From: Paenibacillus sp. FSL H7-0331
GTDB lineage: Bacteria; Bacillota; Bacilli; Paenibacillales; NBRC-103111
Reading direction: 5' to 3'
Length of the DNA stretch: 64,000 bases
NCBI RefSeq assembly: GCF_001956045.1
Contig: NZ_MRTH01000036.1
Span: 21,991 to 85,990 of the forward strand
Shown here: positions 17,447-25,900 of the stretch, in pieces
Layout of the letters: each line of letters begins with the position of its first letter
How positions within the stretch are numbered: position 1 is the first letter of the stretch
Position numbers and translations under genes: made by a program
Notes under the pieces: model-generated
Told to the model about the DNA's origin: nothing
The model's input: the letters and a program-made list of their open reading frames with translations, nothing else
Databases searched by the model: none

Positions 17447-18433
17447 TTATGTTGTCAATCTTCGATGTTGATCCCTATATTTCATCGGAGTCGATCCCAG
17501 CTTTCTTTTGAACACATAATGCAAATAATTGGCGCTTGAAAACCCGTTCTGAAATGCAATCTGATCAATGGTTTGGTCGCTTAGGCTCAGCTCATTGCAA
17601 ATATGTGTAAGTCGTACGTGCTCGATATATTCGCTGAACGTACCTCCCGTATGGTCACGAAAAATCCGCTGCAGCTGGCGCGGGCTAATCTGCACACGTT
17701 CCGCCACAACCTCCAGTGTCAGCGGCTCCATATAATTATCCTTGATAAACTGTACAGCCAGCTTATAGCGGTATTGCTTCATATTACGTGATGGAATATC
17801 GGATTGAGGACCAGAAGCATAAGCACGCGTAGTACGCAAAAGAATCTGAATAATCGACTGCTTGATTACGGTGAACAGCCCAGGCTGATTCTCGTACCAC
17901 GCCCGATAGGCGTTCAGAAAACATTCCATGGCCCGATATTGATCGAGCACCGGTTTCGCAGGCAGGAGCTTGAGCTGTTGGATGCAGGCCTCGGCTTCGG
18001 CAATTTCCGAACGGCGTCCCCAATCGCAGGACGGTTCACTTTCAGAGCCTACTTCTCTTGGGGCTTCATCATGGTCCAGCTTGACAATATCGATATGCAG
18101 GCACAGCTCATCCATCGCTTCAAGAGCATCCGCCTCCTGGTAATGCACCAGATTGGGACCGGTCAGATAGAGCATGCCTTCCTGCAGCGAATAAGGAACC
18201 TCTCCGAGAATGACCTTGCCTTTGCCCCGGGGAATGTAGTGGAATTCAAATTCGGAATGCTTATGGAAGGATACTATTTTGCCTGGACTAAAGGTCGTAT
18301 GATGAAATCTCAGCATACGAATTCCATAATGGCCCCAGCGGAACTCTACATCCAGGCGATCCAGTGCATGTCCCTGCTCCAGCATAAGCTCGTAAGGGTA
18401 TGGCTTGGGGGTCGATCTTCCATGTATCTCCAA
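17447..18433 (-). CDS. AraC-family regulator with N-terminal cupin sensor
   Basis: A 328-residue cytosolic regulator. An AraC-type cupin (about residues 45-130; FHKHSEFEFHYIPRGKG) is followed by a helical linker and a double helix-turn-helix at the C-terminus (SDQTIDQIAFQNGFSSANYLHYVFK, then GSTPMKYR). This layout is typical of regulators of sugar or uronate catabolism. The frame is open to 18508, but the TTG at 18433 is chosen: it has a near-perfect AGGAGG 7-8 nt upstream, and the extra 25 residues would overlap a hairpin (18481-18527). The gene follows two Gfo/Idh oxidoreductase genes in the same direction and may control them. Confidence 0.82.
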   Translation of the reverse strand: MEIHGRSTPKPYPYELMLEQGHALDRLDVEFRWGHYGIRMLRFHHTTFSPGKIVSFHKHSEFEFHYIPRGKGKVILGEVPYSLQEGMLYLTGPNLVHYQEADALEAMDELCLHIDIVKLDHDEAPREVGSESEPSCDWGRRSEIAEAEACIQQLKLLPAKPVLDQYRAMECFLNAYRAWYENQPGLFTVIKQSIIQILLRTTRAYASGPQSDIPSRNMKQYRYKLAVQFIKDNYMEPLTLEVVAERVQISPRQLQRIFRDHTGGTFSEYIEHVRLTHICNELSLSDQTIDQIAFQNGFSSANYLHYVFKRKLGSTPMKYRDQHRRLTT

Positions 18434-18480
18434 ACTACTTACCTCCTCATTTCCTTCCATCTGAGCAACCATAAATGGGA

Positions 18481-18527
18481 AAAGGCCGCGCGACTCTGGC
18501 TGATTCACCAGTTACGCACAAGCCTTT
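18481..18527. terminator. Hairpin between the oxidoreductase gene and the AraC gene
   Basis: AAAGGC and GCCTTT arms with inner GCG/CGC and CTGG/CCAG pairs. The better T tract lies on the plus strand; on the minus strand it may act as a partial terminator after the oxidoreductase genes. Confidence 0.45.
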
Positions 18528-18573
18528 CTTTTTGTAATATACCAAGGTTTCTTTACCGCATCTATGTGTCTGA

Positions 18574-19593
18574 TTACTCAGCCAAATCACTCAGCTTGAA
18601 TGCAGCCCCCGATTGGGAAGATCGATTCGAAGCCTCCATCAAACGTGTCAGGTCCAGAGCAAGCTGAATATTTTCATCAGCTGTTGTTCCATTTTGTATA
18701 TGGCTGACCCATTGGGCGAATGCTATAGGACTGCTTTCTGGAAGCTCGGTTTGAACCTGCCACTCCTTCACATACGGTCCTTGCTTCGTACTGCGAACCA
18801 GCAACTTGTTATCGTGTGTGGAATACAGCAGACTTCCCTCAGTACCATGTACTTCGATGACAAAAGGCGAGAACGCATTAACGAAGCCCGCTTCAACGAC
18901 GGCTAAGGCACCATTCGCGTAACGCAGTACGGAAACCGCATTATCCTCAACTTCCTTGCCGGTTACATAACCATAATTGGCGCTGATGCTCTCGGGAAGT
19001 CCAAGAAACAAACGAGCCAAATACATCGGATGGCAGCCCAAATCGATCATGGCCCCACCGCCGCACTGCTCCCGATTAAAGAAGCGTTCAGGAAGCCAAC
19101 CGTTCGCTGCCCGCTCCGAAGGTATGGCTCCATTATGAGAAAGTCGGGTACGAACCAACGTCACATCACCAAGCAGCCCCTGGCTTAAAATATCCTGTAC
19201 AGCACGTGTATAGTACTCGTTCAAGCGCGGCAGCGACACTGTCAGCTTAACATCCGCTTCCTCGATAGCTGCGAGAATCTCATTGCACTCATGAAGCGTT
19301 GTAGCAACGACTTTTTCTGTGAAAATATGTTTGCCTGCTTTGGCTGCCGCAATGATAACATCGCGATGCACGTTCGTAGGCGTTACCACTACAACGCCCT
19401 GAATGTCCGGCTGTGCCAGCAATTCATCCAAATTTTCATAAAATTTGAAGCCGCGTTCTGCCGCTTCCTTACGTCCACGTTCAGCATCTTCGTCCCACAA
19501 TGCGACAACCTGCGTATCGGGATGCTCGGTAGCATCACGTGTATAATCTTTGGCATGAACATGCCAGAAGCTTAATATAGCAACGTTGATCAA
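18574..19593 (-). CDS. Gfo/Idh/MocA family NAD(P)-dependent oxidoreductase
   Basis: A 339-residue sugar-type dehydrogenase. It has an N-terminal Rossmann strand (INVAILSFWHVHAKDY, where the usual GxGxxG is not kept but the family's His-containing variant is), the EK motif (HIFTEKVVATT near residue 93) and a C-terminal substrate domain with GGGAMIDLGCHPMYL. Unlike most members the glycine loop is replaced by SFWHVHA, as in a subgroup of the family. Starts at TTG behind GAGGAGG. It lies 27 bp after a second member of the same family, so the two are co-transcribed. Substrate unknown; a sugar, inositol or uronate derivative is likely. Confidence 0.85.
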   Translation of the reverse strand: MINVAILSFWHVHAKDYTRDATEHPDTQVVALWDEDAERGRKEAAERGFKFYENLDELLAQPDIQGVVVVTPTNVHRDVIIAAAKAGKHIFTEKVVATTLHECNEILAAIEEADVKLTVSLPRLNEYYTRAVQDILSQGLLGDVTLVRTRLSHNGAIPSERAANGWLPERFFNREQCGGGAMIDLGCHPMYLARLFLGLPESISANYGYVTGKEVEDNAVSVLRYANGALAVVEAGFVNAFSPFVIEVHGTEGSLLYSTHDNKLLVRSTKQGPYVKEWQVQTELPESSPIAFAQWVSHIQNGTTADENIQLALDLTRLMEASNRSSQSGAAFKLSDLAE

Positions 19594-19620
19594 GACTGCT
19601 TCCTCCTCTAGCTTGTTTTA

Positions 19621-20703
19621 TTATTCGAAGTAAATGGCTTTGCCGGTTTTTGCGGATTCATAAATAGCTTCCAAAATTTCCGAAACGACGCATGCTTGCT
19701 CAGGCGTTACAATCGGCTGCGTATCATTGATGACCGCATCAATCCATAGACGAAGCTCGGTATCCTGCATGCTTTCTTGCTTGCCGTCATAGAAATCCAC
19801 GCCTTTTGTGCCCAGCTCGATTTGATTCTTATACAAGCGGCTATGCTTTTCGCCATTCAGACGCAAGCCGTCTTCCATATCTGCTCCGCCTTCAGTACCG
19901 CTCAAGGTACATTTGGCTTCCTTCACATCCAGCGTATTCAATGCCCAGCTGGATTCGAGAATGATCGTAGCGCCATTTTTCATCGTGATCATACCAAAGG
20001 CCGAATCTTCAACCGTGAATTTTTTCGGATCCCATGATCCCCATGCATTGGCAGCGTTCTCTTTTTGCGACAATTTGTGAAAAGTAGTACCGAGAACAGC
20101 CTTCGGCTCATAATTGTCCATCACCCAAAGTGTCAAATCCAGAGCATGTGTACCAATATCAATCAGCGGACCTCCGCCTTGCTTTTCCTCATCAAGAAAC
20201 ACACCCCATGTAGGTACAGCGCGACGACGAATCGCATGGGCCTTGGCAAAATAAATATCGCCCAAATCACCATTCGAAGCAACCTGCTTCAAATACAAAC
20301 TGTCCGGACGGAAACGATTATTGTAGCCAACTGTCAGCTTCTTGCCTGTACGTTTGGCAACCTCCACCATACGACGAGCGTCAGCTGCCGTCTTAGCCAT
20401 CGGCTTTTCACACATAACATGCTTGCCTGACTCCAAGGCTGCGATGGAAATTTCAGCATGCGAATCATTCGGTGTACACACATGGATTACATCAATCGAA
20501 CCGTCTTTTAATAGCTCGGTATAGTCTTCATAAACCTTAGCTCCTGCGACACCATATTGTTTAGCCGCTTCATGGGCTTTCTCCACAACAATGTCACAAA
20601 AAGCGACAAGCTCAACTGTTCCCAGCTTGGACAAGCTTGGTAGATGCTTACCGTTGGCAATGCCTCCACAACCGATTATTCCTACTTTTACTACATTCGA
20701 CAC
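19621..20703 (-). CDS. Gfo/Idh/MocA family oxidoreductase
   Basis: A 360-residue dehydrogenase with Rossmann motif GIIGCGGIANGKH (residues 8-20), the catalytic-lysine motif CEKPMAKTAADA (near residue 99) and the substrate-domain signature GGGPLIDIGTHALDLTLW. Likely cytosolic, using NAD(P) on a sugar or sugar-acid. The start is GTG with AGGAGG 9 nt upstream. First gene of a pair with the related oxidoreductase downstream. The downstream AraC regulator suggests induction by a carbohydrate. The exact substrate cannot be told from the sequence. Confidence 0.88.
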   Translation of the reverse strand: MSNVVKVGIIGCGGIANGKHLPSLSKLGTVELVAFCDIVVEKAHEAAKQYGVAGAKVYEDYTELLKDGSIDVIHVCTPNDSHAEISIAALESGKHVMCEKPMAKTAADARRMVEVAKRTGKKLTVGYNNRFRPDSLYLKQVASNGDLGDIYFAKAHAIRRRAVPTWGVFLDEEKQGGGPLIDIGTHALDLTLWVMDNYEPKAVLGTTFHKLSQKENAANAWGSWDPKKFTVEDSAFGMITMKNGATIILESSWALNTLDVKEAKCTLSGTEGGADMEDGLRLNGEKHSRLYKNQIELGTKGVDFYDGKQESMQDTELRLWIDAVINDTQPIVTPEQACVVSEILEAIYESAKTGKAIYFE

Positions 20704-20818
20704 GTATGTATGCCTCCTATAAAATAATGACTTGGTTACATAGTAGCATGTTTAGATCGAAGTTTGAATTGCAATTTAATGACAACCAAGAGTATGATTT
20801 TATGACATCTTTAAGTAT

Positions 20819-22012
20819 CTATTGATTAGAATTGTACACAGGCCGTTCCCGCAAAAATTCACCTATACGCCTTACAGCTTCTTTCAGCTTGTCTTCATCC
20901 TGCACCAGCGCAATCCGAACATAGCCTTCACCCTCTGAACCAAATGCATCTCCTGGAATGACCACCACACCAACCGCATACAGCATTTCCCGGGAAATTT
21001 GTCGAGAAGTCCAGCCCTCAGGAATACGCGCCCAAATAAACATCGTTGCTCGGGGCTTGGGTATGGTCCAGCCAACAGCAGCAAGCCCGTCAATCACGAT
21101 ATCGCGACGTTTCTCATACAGGGCAGCAACCGAATGCTCCTGCTCCATATCCTCCTCCAAAGCGGCAATGCCTGCTTCCTGCACAGCCTTAAACACCCCA
21201 TAATCGATGTTGGATTTCAGCAGGCGAAGCGCGTGGACGGCATCGGGCTGACCTACCATAAAGGCGATTCGGCAGCCAGCCATATTAAAGCTTTTGGACA
21301 AAGAATGAAACTCGACAGCAACCTCCTTTGCGCCCTCGATCTCCAAAATGCTAATAGGCTGAAAATCATCAAATGCTAGCTCCGAGTATGCAAAATCATG
21401 CACAATCAACAGCTCGTATTGCTTCGCATAAGCAACCAGCCGTTCAAAAAAATGTCGCGGCGCAACCGCCGATAAAGGATTGCTCGGATAATTAACCAAA
21501 ATAAATTTGGCTTGACGAGCTGTTTCCTCTGGAATGTCCTCAAGCTTAGGCAAATAATCATGATCCTCTCTAAGCGGCAGGAAAAAGGGAGTCACGCCAG
21601 CCAGCACTAGACTTCCCGCATAGATCGGATAACCGGGGTCCGGGAGCAGAACCACATCACCAGGATCGGTAACCGCCATAGCCAAATGTGCCAGACCATC
21701 CTGCGAGCCCATCAATGTGATAATGTCTGTCGCTGCATCCAGTTGTACACCAAACCGGTATTGATACCAACGCGCTACCGTCTCGCGAAAAGCCAAGCTT
21801 CCCTCGGAGGTAGGATATCCATAATTCTCAGGCTTGCGTACAGCCTGCTCCATGGCTTGCATGACCCGCTCTGAAGGCGGCTGGTCCGGACTGCCGATAC
21901 CCAGGTCAATCACATCAAGGCCGCTTGCAATAACCTCTTCCTTCCACTGTGCCATTTCAGAAAAAATAGCGGAACCCAATAAGGATAACCGCTGTGATTG
22001 AAATCGTTTCAT
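20819..22012 (-). CDS. Class I/II PLP aminotransferase (DapL/alanine aminotransferase-like)
   Basis: A 397-residue fold-type I aminotransferase. It has DLGIGSPDQPP substrate loop, NYPSNPLSAVA (Asn that contacts PLP), the PLP lysine in SLSKSFNMAGCRIAF and the C-terminal arginine in GEGYVRIALVQDEDKL. It is closest in pattern to LL-diaminopimelate aminotransferase-like and MalY/PatA-type members of Bacillota. DapL would transaminate tetrahydrodipicolinate in lysine synthesis, but family overlap is wide and no dap gene adjoins. The ATG follows GGGAGG. It stands alone, 36 bp after the end of the M50 protease gene, with which it may be co-transcribed. Confidence 0.8.
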   Translation of the reverse strand: MKRFQSQRLSLLGSAIFSEMAQWKEEVIASGLDVIDLGIGSPDQPPSERVMQAMEQAVRKPENYGYPTSEGSLAFRETVARWYQYRFGVQLDAATDIITLMGSQDGLAHLAMAVTDPGDVVLLPDPGYPIYAGSLVLAGVTPFFLPLREDHDYLPKLEDIPEETARQAKFILVNYPSNPLSAVAPRHFFERLVAYAKQYELLIVHDFAYSELAFDDFQPISILEIEGAKEVAVEFHSLSKSFNMAGCRIAFMVGQPDAVHALRLLKSNIDYGVFKAVQEAGIAALEEDMEQEHSVAALYEKRRDIVIDGLAAVGWTIPKPRATMFIWARIPEGWTSRQISREMLYAVGVVVIPGDAFGSEGEGYVRIALVQDEDKLKEAVRRIGEFLRERPVYNSNQ

Positions 22013-22048
22013 ATATGCCTCCCATAAGCTTAAGTAACCCTTACAACC

Positions 22049-23131
22049 TTACAACCCTGATGAAGCCTGACTCAGCTTTTGTACGAATGTCATCATGCCA
22101 TATAAAAATCCGGCAAGCGCCAAATAGGCGATTCCAAATTTCCAACGGGACGCTGTTGGCACTTCATAATATTTATCATTTTCAAAAGGCTCGTAATCTA
22201 CCTGAATATGAACCATCAAATAGAGACCATCCTCTTTCTTCAATCGTTCCAATCGAACTACGTGTGTGCGGCGGATCAAAGCTTGTCTTCCGAGCGCAAT
22301 AGTTCCATGGAAATTCAAGCCTTCCCAGTTGACCTCTACAAATTGCTGTCCTTCCAGATCCGAGTAGGTCAGGAATGGCAGCTCGCGCTTATGCTCCTCA
22401 CCTGGAATCAGGTAGCCCTGCTCAATCAACGGCTCTGCCGGAATCAAAAAGCTCGCTGCAATAGCTCGAGGTTCACTGCCTGTTTTCCGATGCTTGACAT
22501 ATTTGTTATACAAATCGTAAGCGAACAGCGCCCAAATAATTAACAAAATAATATTAAAGTTGTAAATGATCAGCACAAGCCCCCCGATCAAACCAACCAG
22601 CCACAGCCATCTGGAGACAGCTGTTACAATTCTTCCTCCATCCAGCGGATGAATCGGGATCAAATTAAACAAATTGATCAGAAAGCCAGCCTGCGCCAGG
22701 CTATACAGGAATGGACTATTTAAATAATAACCCAGGCCAAACACGACCAATGCCCCCACTGTACCCAGTACGGGTCCACCAATCCCCACATACGCTTCCG
22801 TAACCGCATCCCTCGGGTGGCGCTTCATGCTAATCATGGCCCCTAGGAACGGAATGAACATAGGCGCCGAAACGGGTAAACCTTTTTGCTTCGCAGCAAT
22901 CACGTGCCCCATTTCATGCACAAAAATCAAGAGTACGAATCCGATAGCAAAGCTCCAGGGAAACAGCAATGCATAAGCACCAATGGAAATCAGCATGGAT
23001 AAAAATGCGCCGCCGAACTTACCGACCTTTAATAATCCAATTAACCATTTGCCTTGCGCCAATATAAAAACCAACCCTGATCCGAGCAGCCAGAAGGGAT
23101 TTTTCTTATTTTTTTTCTTACGCTGCAACAA
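22049..23131 (-). CDS. Site-2 protease family (M50) membrane metalloprotease
   Basis: A 360-residue integral membrane protein with the zinc motif HEMGH (in FVHEMGHVIAAKQ) and the distal ligand motif in NLFNLIPIHPLDGGRI. About six helices lie in the N-terminal 215 residues and there is a further helix at the C-terminus. The cytosolic/extracytosolic region between (about 220-330) is unrecognised. M50 enzymes cut transmembrane substrates such as anti-sigma factors. The start is TTG with GGAG 8 nt upstream; the N-terminus is very basic (QRKKKNKKN). Lies 37 bp from the ArsC-like gene, likely the same transcript. Substrate not inferable. Confidence 0.85.
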   Translation of the reverse strand: MLQRKKKNKKNPFWLLGSGLVFILAQGKWLIGLLKVGKFGGAFLSMLISIGAYALLFPWSFAIGFVLLIFVHEMGHVIAAKQKGLPVSAPMFIPFLGAMISMKRHPRDAVTEAYVGIGGPVLGTVGALVVFGLGYYLNSPFLYSLAQAGFLINLFNLIPIHPLDGGRIVTAVSRWLWLVGLIGGLVLIIYNFNIILLIIWALFAYDLYNKYVKHRKTGSEPRAIAASFLIPAEPLIEQGYLIPGEEHKRELPFLTYSDLEGQQFVEVNWEGLNFHGTIALGRQALIRRTHVVRLERLKKEDGLYLMVHIQVDYEPFENDKYYEVPTASRWKFGIAYLALAGFLYGMMTFVQKLSQASSGL

Positions 23132-23168
23132 CGGTCACTCTCCTCTATAACTTACTCTGGTGGCACTG

Positions 23169-23540
23169 TTATTGGCCCCATTCCTGTTCATATTGCTCTT
23201 CTTTATAACCGACGGTTACATGGGTGCCATCGGTGGCGATAGGCCGCTTGATCAAACGTCCATTGGAAGCCAGCAACTCAATCTTTTGCTCATCTGTCAT
23301 TTGCGGCAGCTTATCCTTGAGACCTTGCTCTTTATAAACCTCGCCAGAAGTATTAAACCACTTTTTAATCTCAAGGCCGCTTTGTTCAATCATCTTTTTC
23401 AGTTGCTCTCGCTCAGGCGGGGTTTCGAACAAATCGATTTTCTCAACCTCCACACCTTTTTGCTGTAAGGATTTCAACGCATTCCGGCAAGTGCCACACT
23501 TAGGATAATGATATATAAGAACTTTTTTGGGAGCAGTCAA
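23169..23540 (-). CDS. ArsC/Spx-family thioredoxin-like protein (YusI-like)
   Basis: A 123-residue thioredoxin-fold protein with the redox pair C15-G-T-C18 near the N-terminus and the RPIATDGTHVTVGY segment of the ArsC/Spx family. A CxxC pair rather than the Cys-x5-Arg arsenate-reductase site suggests a Spx/YffB/YusI-like redox protein instead of a true arsenate reductase. The ATG at 23549 directly abuts the ribosome site GGAAGG and cannot be used well; the TTG at 23540, 9 nt beyond it, is preferred. Probably co-transcribed with the protease gene downstream. Confidence 0.78.
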   Translation of the reverse strand: MTAPKKVLIYHYPKCGTCRNALKSLQQKGVEVEKIDLFETPPEREQLKKMIEQSGLEIKKWFNTSGEVYKEQGLKDKLPQMTDEQKIELLASNGRLIKRPIATDGTHVTVGYKEEQYEQEWGQ

Positions 23541-23865
23541 GCTGATCATCCTTCCATCTACTAGTGTTTATTATACAGGATTCATCTATCATATAAAAAT
23601 TAACGTAAATTTAATCACTTTCTCATATAAGATTCATATCTATCCGTTATATTATAAACATCCCTTATCTTTATATATAGCGAATTGGACTTACAGCTTA
23701 AAACACTGTAGGTCTAATTTACTTTTAATATGCGACAAAACCCTTCAATAGCTCTCATTGGTTTCGACACGACCCTACATAACCTCTCATGGATATTGGA
23801 CAGCCCCGATGATACAATTTGTATAGAATAGTATATAGAATTTGATACATATTGGAGGTCTATTC
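23541..23865. other. AT-rich intergenic region between divergent ArsC-like and PilZ genes
   Basis: About 325 bp with no supported reading frame, RNA gene or hairpin. It must hold both divergent promoters, but no -35/-10 pair with good spacing could be assigned. TACAAT and TATAGAAT near 23810-23835 are loose -10 candidates for the PilZ gene. Confidence 0.4.
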
Positions 23866-24249
23866 ATGTTTACAAGTCGGAGAAAAGAACCCTTCCGTTA
23901 TATTTTCACTAAACCTGTAGACTGTTCATTTGAAATTACGGAGATTAATGGTTCTGTCCTAACGAGCAAAATCGTATATGCCAAGCTGATAGATTTAAGC
24001 AGAAATGGCTGTAGAATCGAAAGTAAGCTAAATCTGAATTGCAAAGCCAATCGCATTAAAATACAGATCGGGTTTAACTTTACCGATAAGGATATCTCCG
24101 TCGTCGGTTATTTGAGATGGCAGCAATCCTCTCTAAGCTACCATAGCTACGGTGTGCTTTTCGAAAAAAACAGTGGCCTCAGCGCGACTATTATCGAGGA
24201 GTTGAAAGTTTATACTAAAGCTTCAAGTAACTCTCCCAAGGTCAGTTAA
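23866..24249 (+). CDS. PilZ domain protein
   Basis: A 127-residue protein made of one PilZ domain. The second c-di-GMP motif (D/N)xSxxG is present as DLSRNG (near residue 44). The first motif RxxxR is degenerate (basic RRKEPFR near the N-terminus). It may bind cyclic di-GMP weakly or have lost binding. The ATG at 23866 is chosen for its GGAGG 6-7 nt upstream over an ATG 24 bp earlier. The stop codon overlaps the stop codon of the convergent rluA gene in a shared TTAA. Confidence 0.75.
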   Translation: MFTSRRKEPFRYIFTKPVDCSFEITEINGSVLTSKIVYAKLIDLSRNGCRIESKLNLNCKANRIKIQIGFNFTDKDISVVGYLRWQQSSLSYHSYGVLFEKNSGLSATIIEELKVYTKASSNSPKVS

Positions 24250-25259
24250 CCTTGCAGCTGTGCCATATAACTCTCGATATCAAAGGGCAATGGGGCATGA
24301 AACTCAATCCACTGCTTTGTAGCAGGGTGGTTAAATCCAAGCTTAATGGCATGCAAGGCATGCCGCTCCAGGACAAGCGTTGCATGTTTATCCGATATTG
24401 AAGGTTCATCGAGTGCTGCCCCTGTCAAAGAATCCTTTAGATCGGTTTCAACCAAGTCCGCAGCTGTCTGTTCGTTTAGCTCTGCCTGCTGCCTTTTATA
24501 GAGCTTATCGCCAACCAGCGGATGTCCAAGATGCTGCATATGCACGCGGATTTGATGGGTACGTCCGGTTTCCAGCCATAGACGCACCAGTGTCACTTCC
24601 TCGAAGCGCTGCTCCACTTTATAATGCGTTACCGCTGGATAACCGGACTCCGTCACGATTCGAATATGAGGCTGCTCATGGTCTCGGTCAATAGGCGCGT
24701 TCACGGTACCCTCATCCTGCTCCATAACGCCGTACAGCAGCGCTACGTATTCCTTTTTCACCAGATTGGCTTTCATTTGCTCCGACACCTGCTGCTGCAC
24801 AAACGGGTTTTTGGCTATAGCCAGCGTACCGGACGTCTCCTGATCCAAGCGATGAATCGGGCGAAAGCGGTAGCTCTTACCCTGCTGCTGCCAATAATGG
24901 ACAACCCCGTTGGCCAGCGTGTTGACATAATGACCATGAGTTGGATGCACGATCATCCCAGCCGCTTTGTTGACGATCAATAGATGCTCATCCTCAAAAA
25001 GTATATCAAGCGGCAGCTCCTGCGGCAGGATGTCCTCGGACTCCTCCTGTTCCATGCGGACCTCAATCACATCTCCGGTATGAACGCGGACGCTGATGTA
25101 TTCACGCTGCCCATTAAGTAAAATCCCCTGCTCGGTAAGCTTCAATCGGGACAACAACTTGCGGGACACATACATTCGATTTTGCAAAATCGTTTTCAGA
25201 TAAAAGCCGTCTTCTTCCACTGAAACCGTGTACGTTAAAGGCTCGTAATAGCTGCTCAT
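24246..25259 (-). CDS. RluA-family pseudouridine synthase
   Basis: A 337-residue RNA-modifying enzyme. An S4-like N-terminal RNA-binding part (about 15-85) is followed by the RluA catalytic domain with the Asp-containing motif RPIHRLDQETSG, then the GRTHQIRVHMQHLGHPLVGDKLY signature. It converts uridine to pseudouridine in rRNA or tRNA; the target site is unknown. A stretch of about 50 residues rich in Glu, Asp and Thr follows LYKRQQ and may be an insertion. The start overlaps the adenosyltransferase stop by 4 bp, making it the last gene of the B12 operon by position, although unrelated in function. Confidence 0.9.
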   Translation of the reverse strand: MSSYYEPLTYTVSVEEDGFYLKTILQNRMYVSRKLLSRLKLTEQGILLNGQREYISVRVHTGDVIEVRMEQEESEDILPQELPLDILFEDEHLLIVNKAAGMIVHPTHGHYVNTLANGVVHYWQQQGKSYRFRPIHRLDQETSGTLAIAKNPFVQQQVSEQMKANLVKKEYVALLYGVMEQDEGTVNAPIDRDHEQPHIRIVTESGYPAVTHYKVEQRFEEVTLVRLWLETGRTHQIRVHMQHLGHPLVGDKLYKRQQAELNEQTAADLVETDLKDSLTGAALDEPSISDKHATLVLERHALHAIKLGFNHPATKQWIEFHAPLPFDIESYMAQLQG

Positions 25260-25822
25260 TTGCGTCGAAACACGTTAGCGCTGCGCGCATATTCAATATC
25301 TTTCACATCTATGCGGCTGTTGGCCAAACGGGCAACGGTAAAAAAGAAATCGGATAAACGGTTCAAATAACGGCGCACCTCTTCATTGATCGGTTGTGTA
25401 CGAGCCAGTGTAACGACACGACGCTCAGCCCGGCGGCACACGGTCCGGCATACATGAAGTGTGGAAGAAGCAAGACTTCCTCCCGGCAAAATAAACTTCG
25501 TAATATCCGGTGTTTCCGCGTCGTACTTATCAATCCATGCTTCCAGCCGGTCTACCATTTCAGCGGTTACCTTGTAAGGGCGAAGCTCCTGCTTGAGCAG
25601 TGCCAGATCCGAGCCGCAATCAAACAACTCATGCTGAATTTCCAGCAAATCATTGAGCAAATCCTCAAATTTATCCTTGTCCAGAAAACCCATCGCCTGA
25701 CCGACAAAGCATTTTAATTCATCCACAGTTCCGTACGCTTCCACACGCACATCATCCTTATCCACTCTGCCCCCAATAACTCCGGTCTGCCCGGCATCAC
25801 CAGTTCGTGTATAAATTTTCAT
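25256..25822 (-). CDS. pduO: Corrinoid adenosyltransferase, PduO type
   Basis: A 188-residue ATP:cob(I)alamin adenosyltransferase of the PduO class. N-terminal ATP motif TRTGDAGQTGVIGG, VEAYGTVDELKCFVG, and the C-terminal CRRAERRVVTLA and RYLNRLSDFFFTVAR signatures are all present. It forms the Co-C bond that produces adenosylcobalamin. The ATG follows GAGGAGG. Located after the CobD-CobQ fusion gene in the corrinoid operon and overlapping rluA by 4 bp. Confidence 0.93.
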   Translation of the reverse strand: MKIYTRTGDAGQTGVIGGRVDKDDVRVEAYGTVDELKCFVGQAMGFLDKDKFEDLLNDLLEIQHELFDCGSDLALLKQELRPYKVTAEMVDRLEAWIDKYDAETPDITKFILPGGSLASSTLHVCRTVCRRAERRVVTLARTQPINEEVRRYLNRLSDFFFTVARLANSRIDVKDIEYARSANVFRRK

Positions 25823-25900
25823 CGTTCAGCCTCCTCTATGAATAAGATCAATATCTTCTTCTTTTGAAACAAGTTCTATAACTTGTATAAGTGCTTGTAA

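Noticed and set aside
18434..18508. Longer N-terminus of the AraC regulator starting at 18508
   Set aside because: The extra codons lie over a hairpin and lack a ribosome site, while the TTG at 18433 has AGGAGG at the right distance.
23169..23540. True arsenate reductase
   Set aside because: The active site is CxxC as in Spx/YusI-type proteins and no ars genes adjoin.
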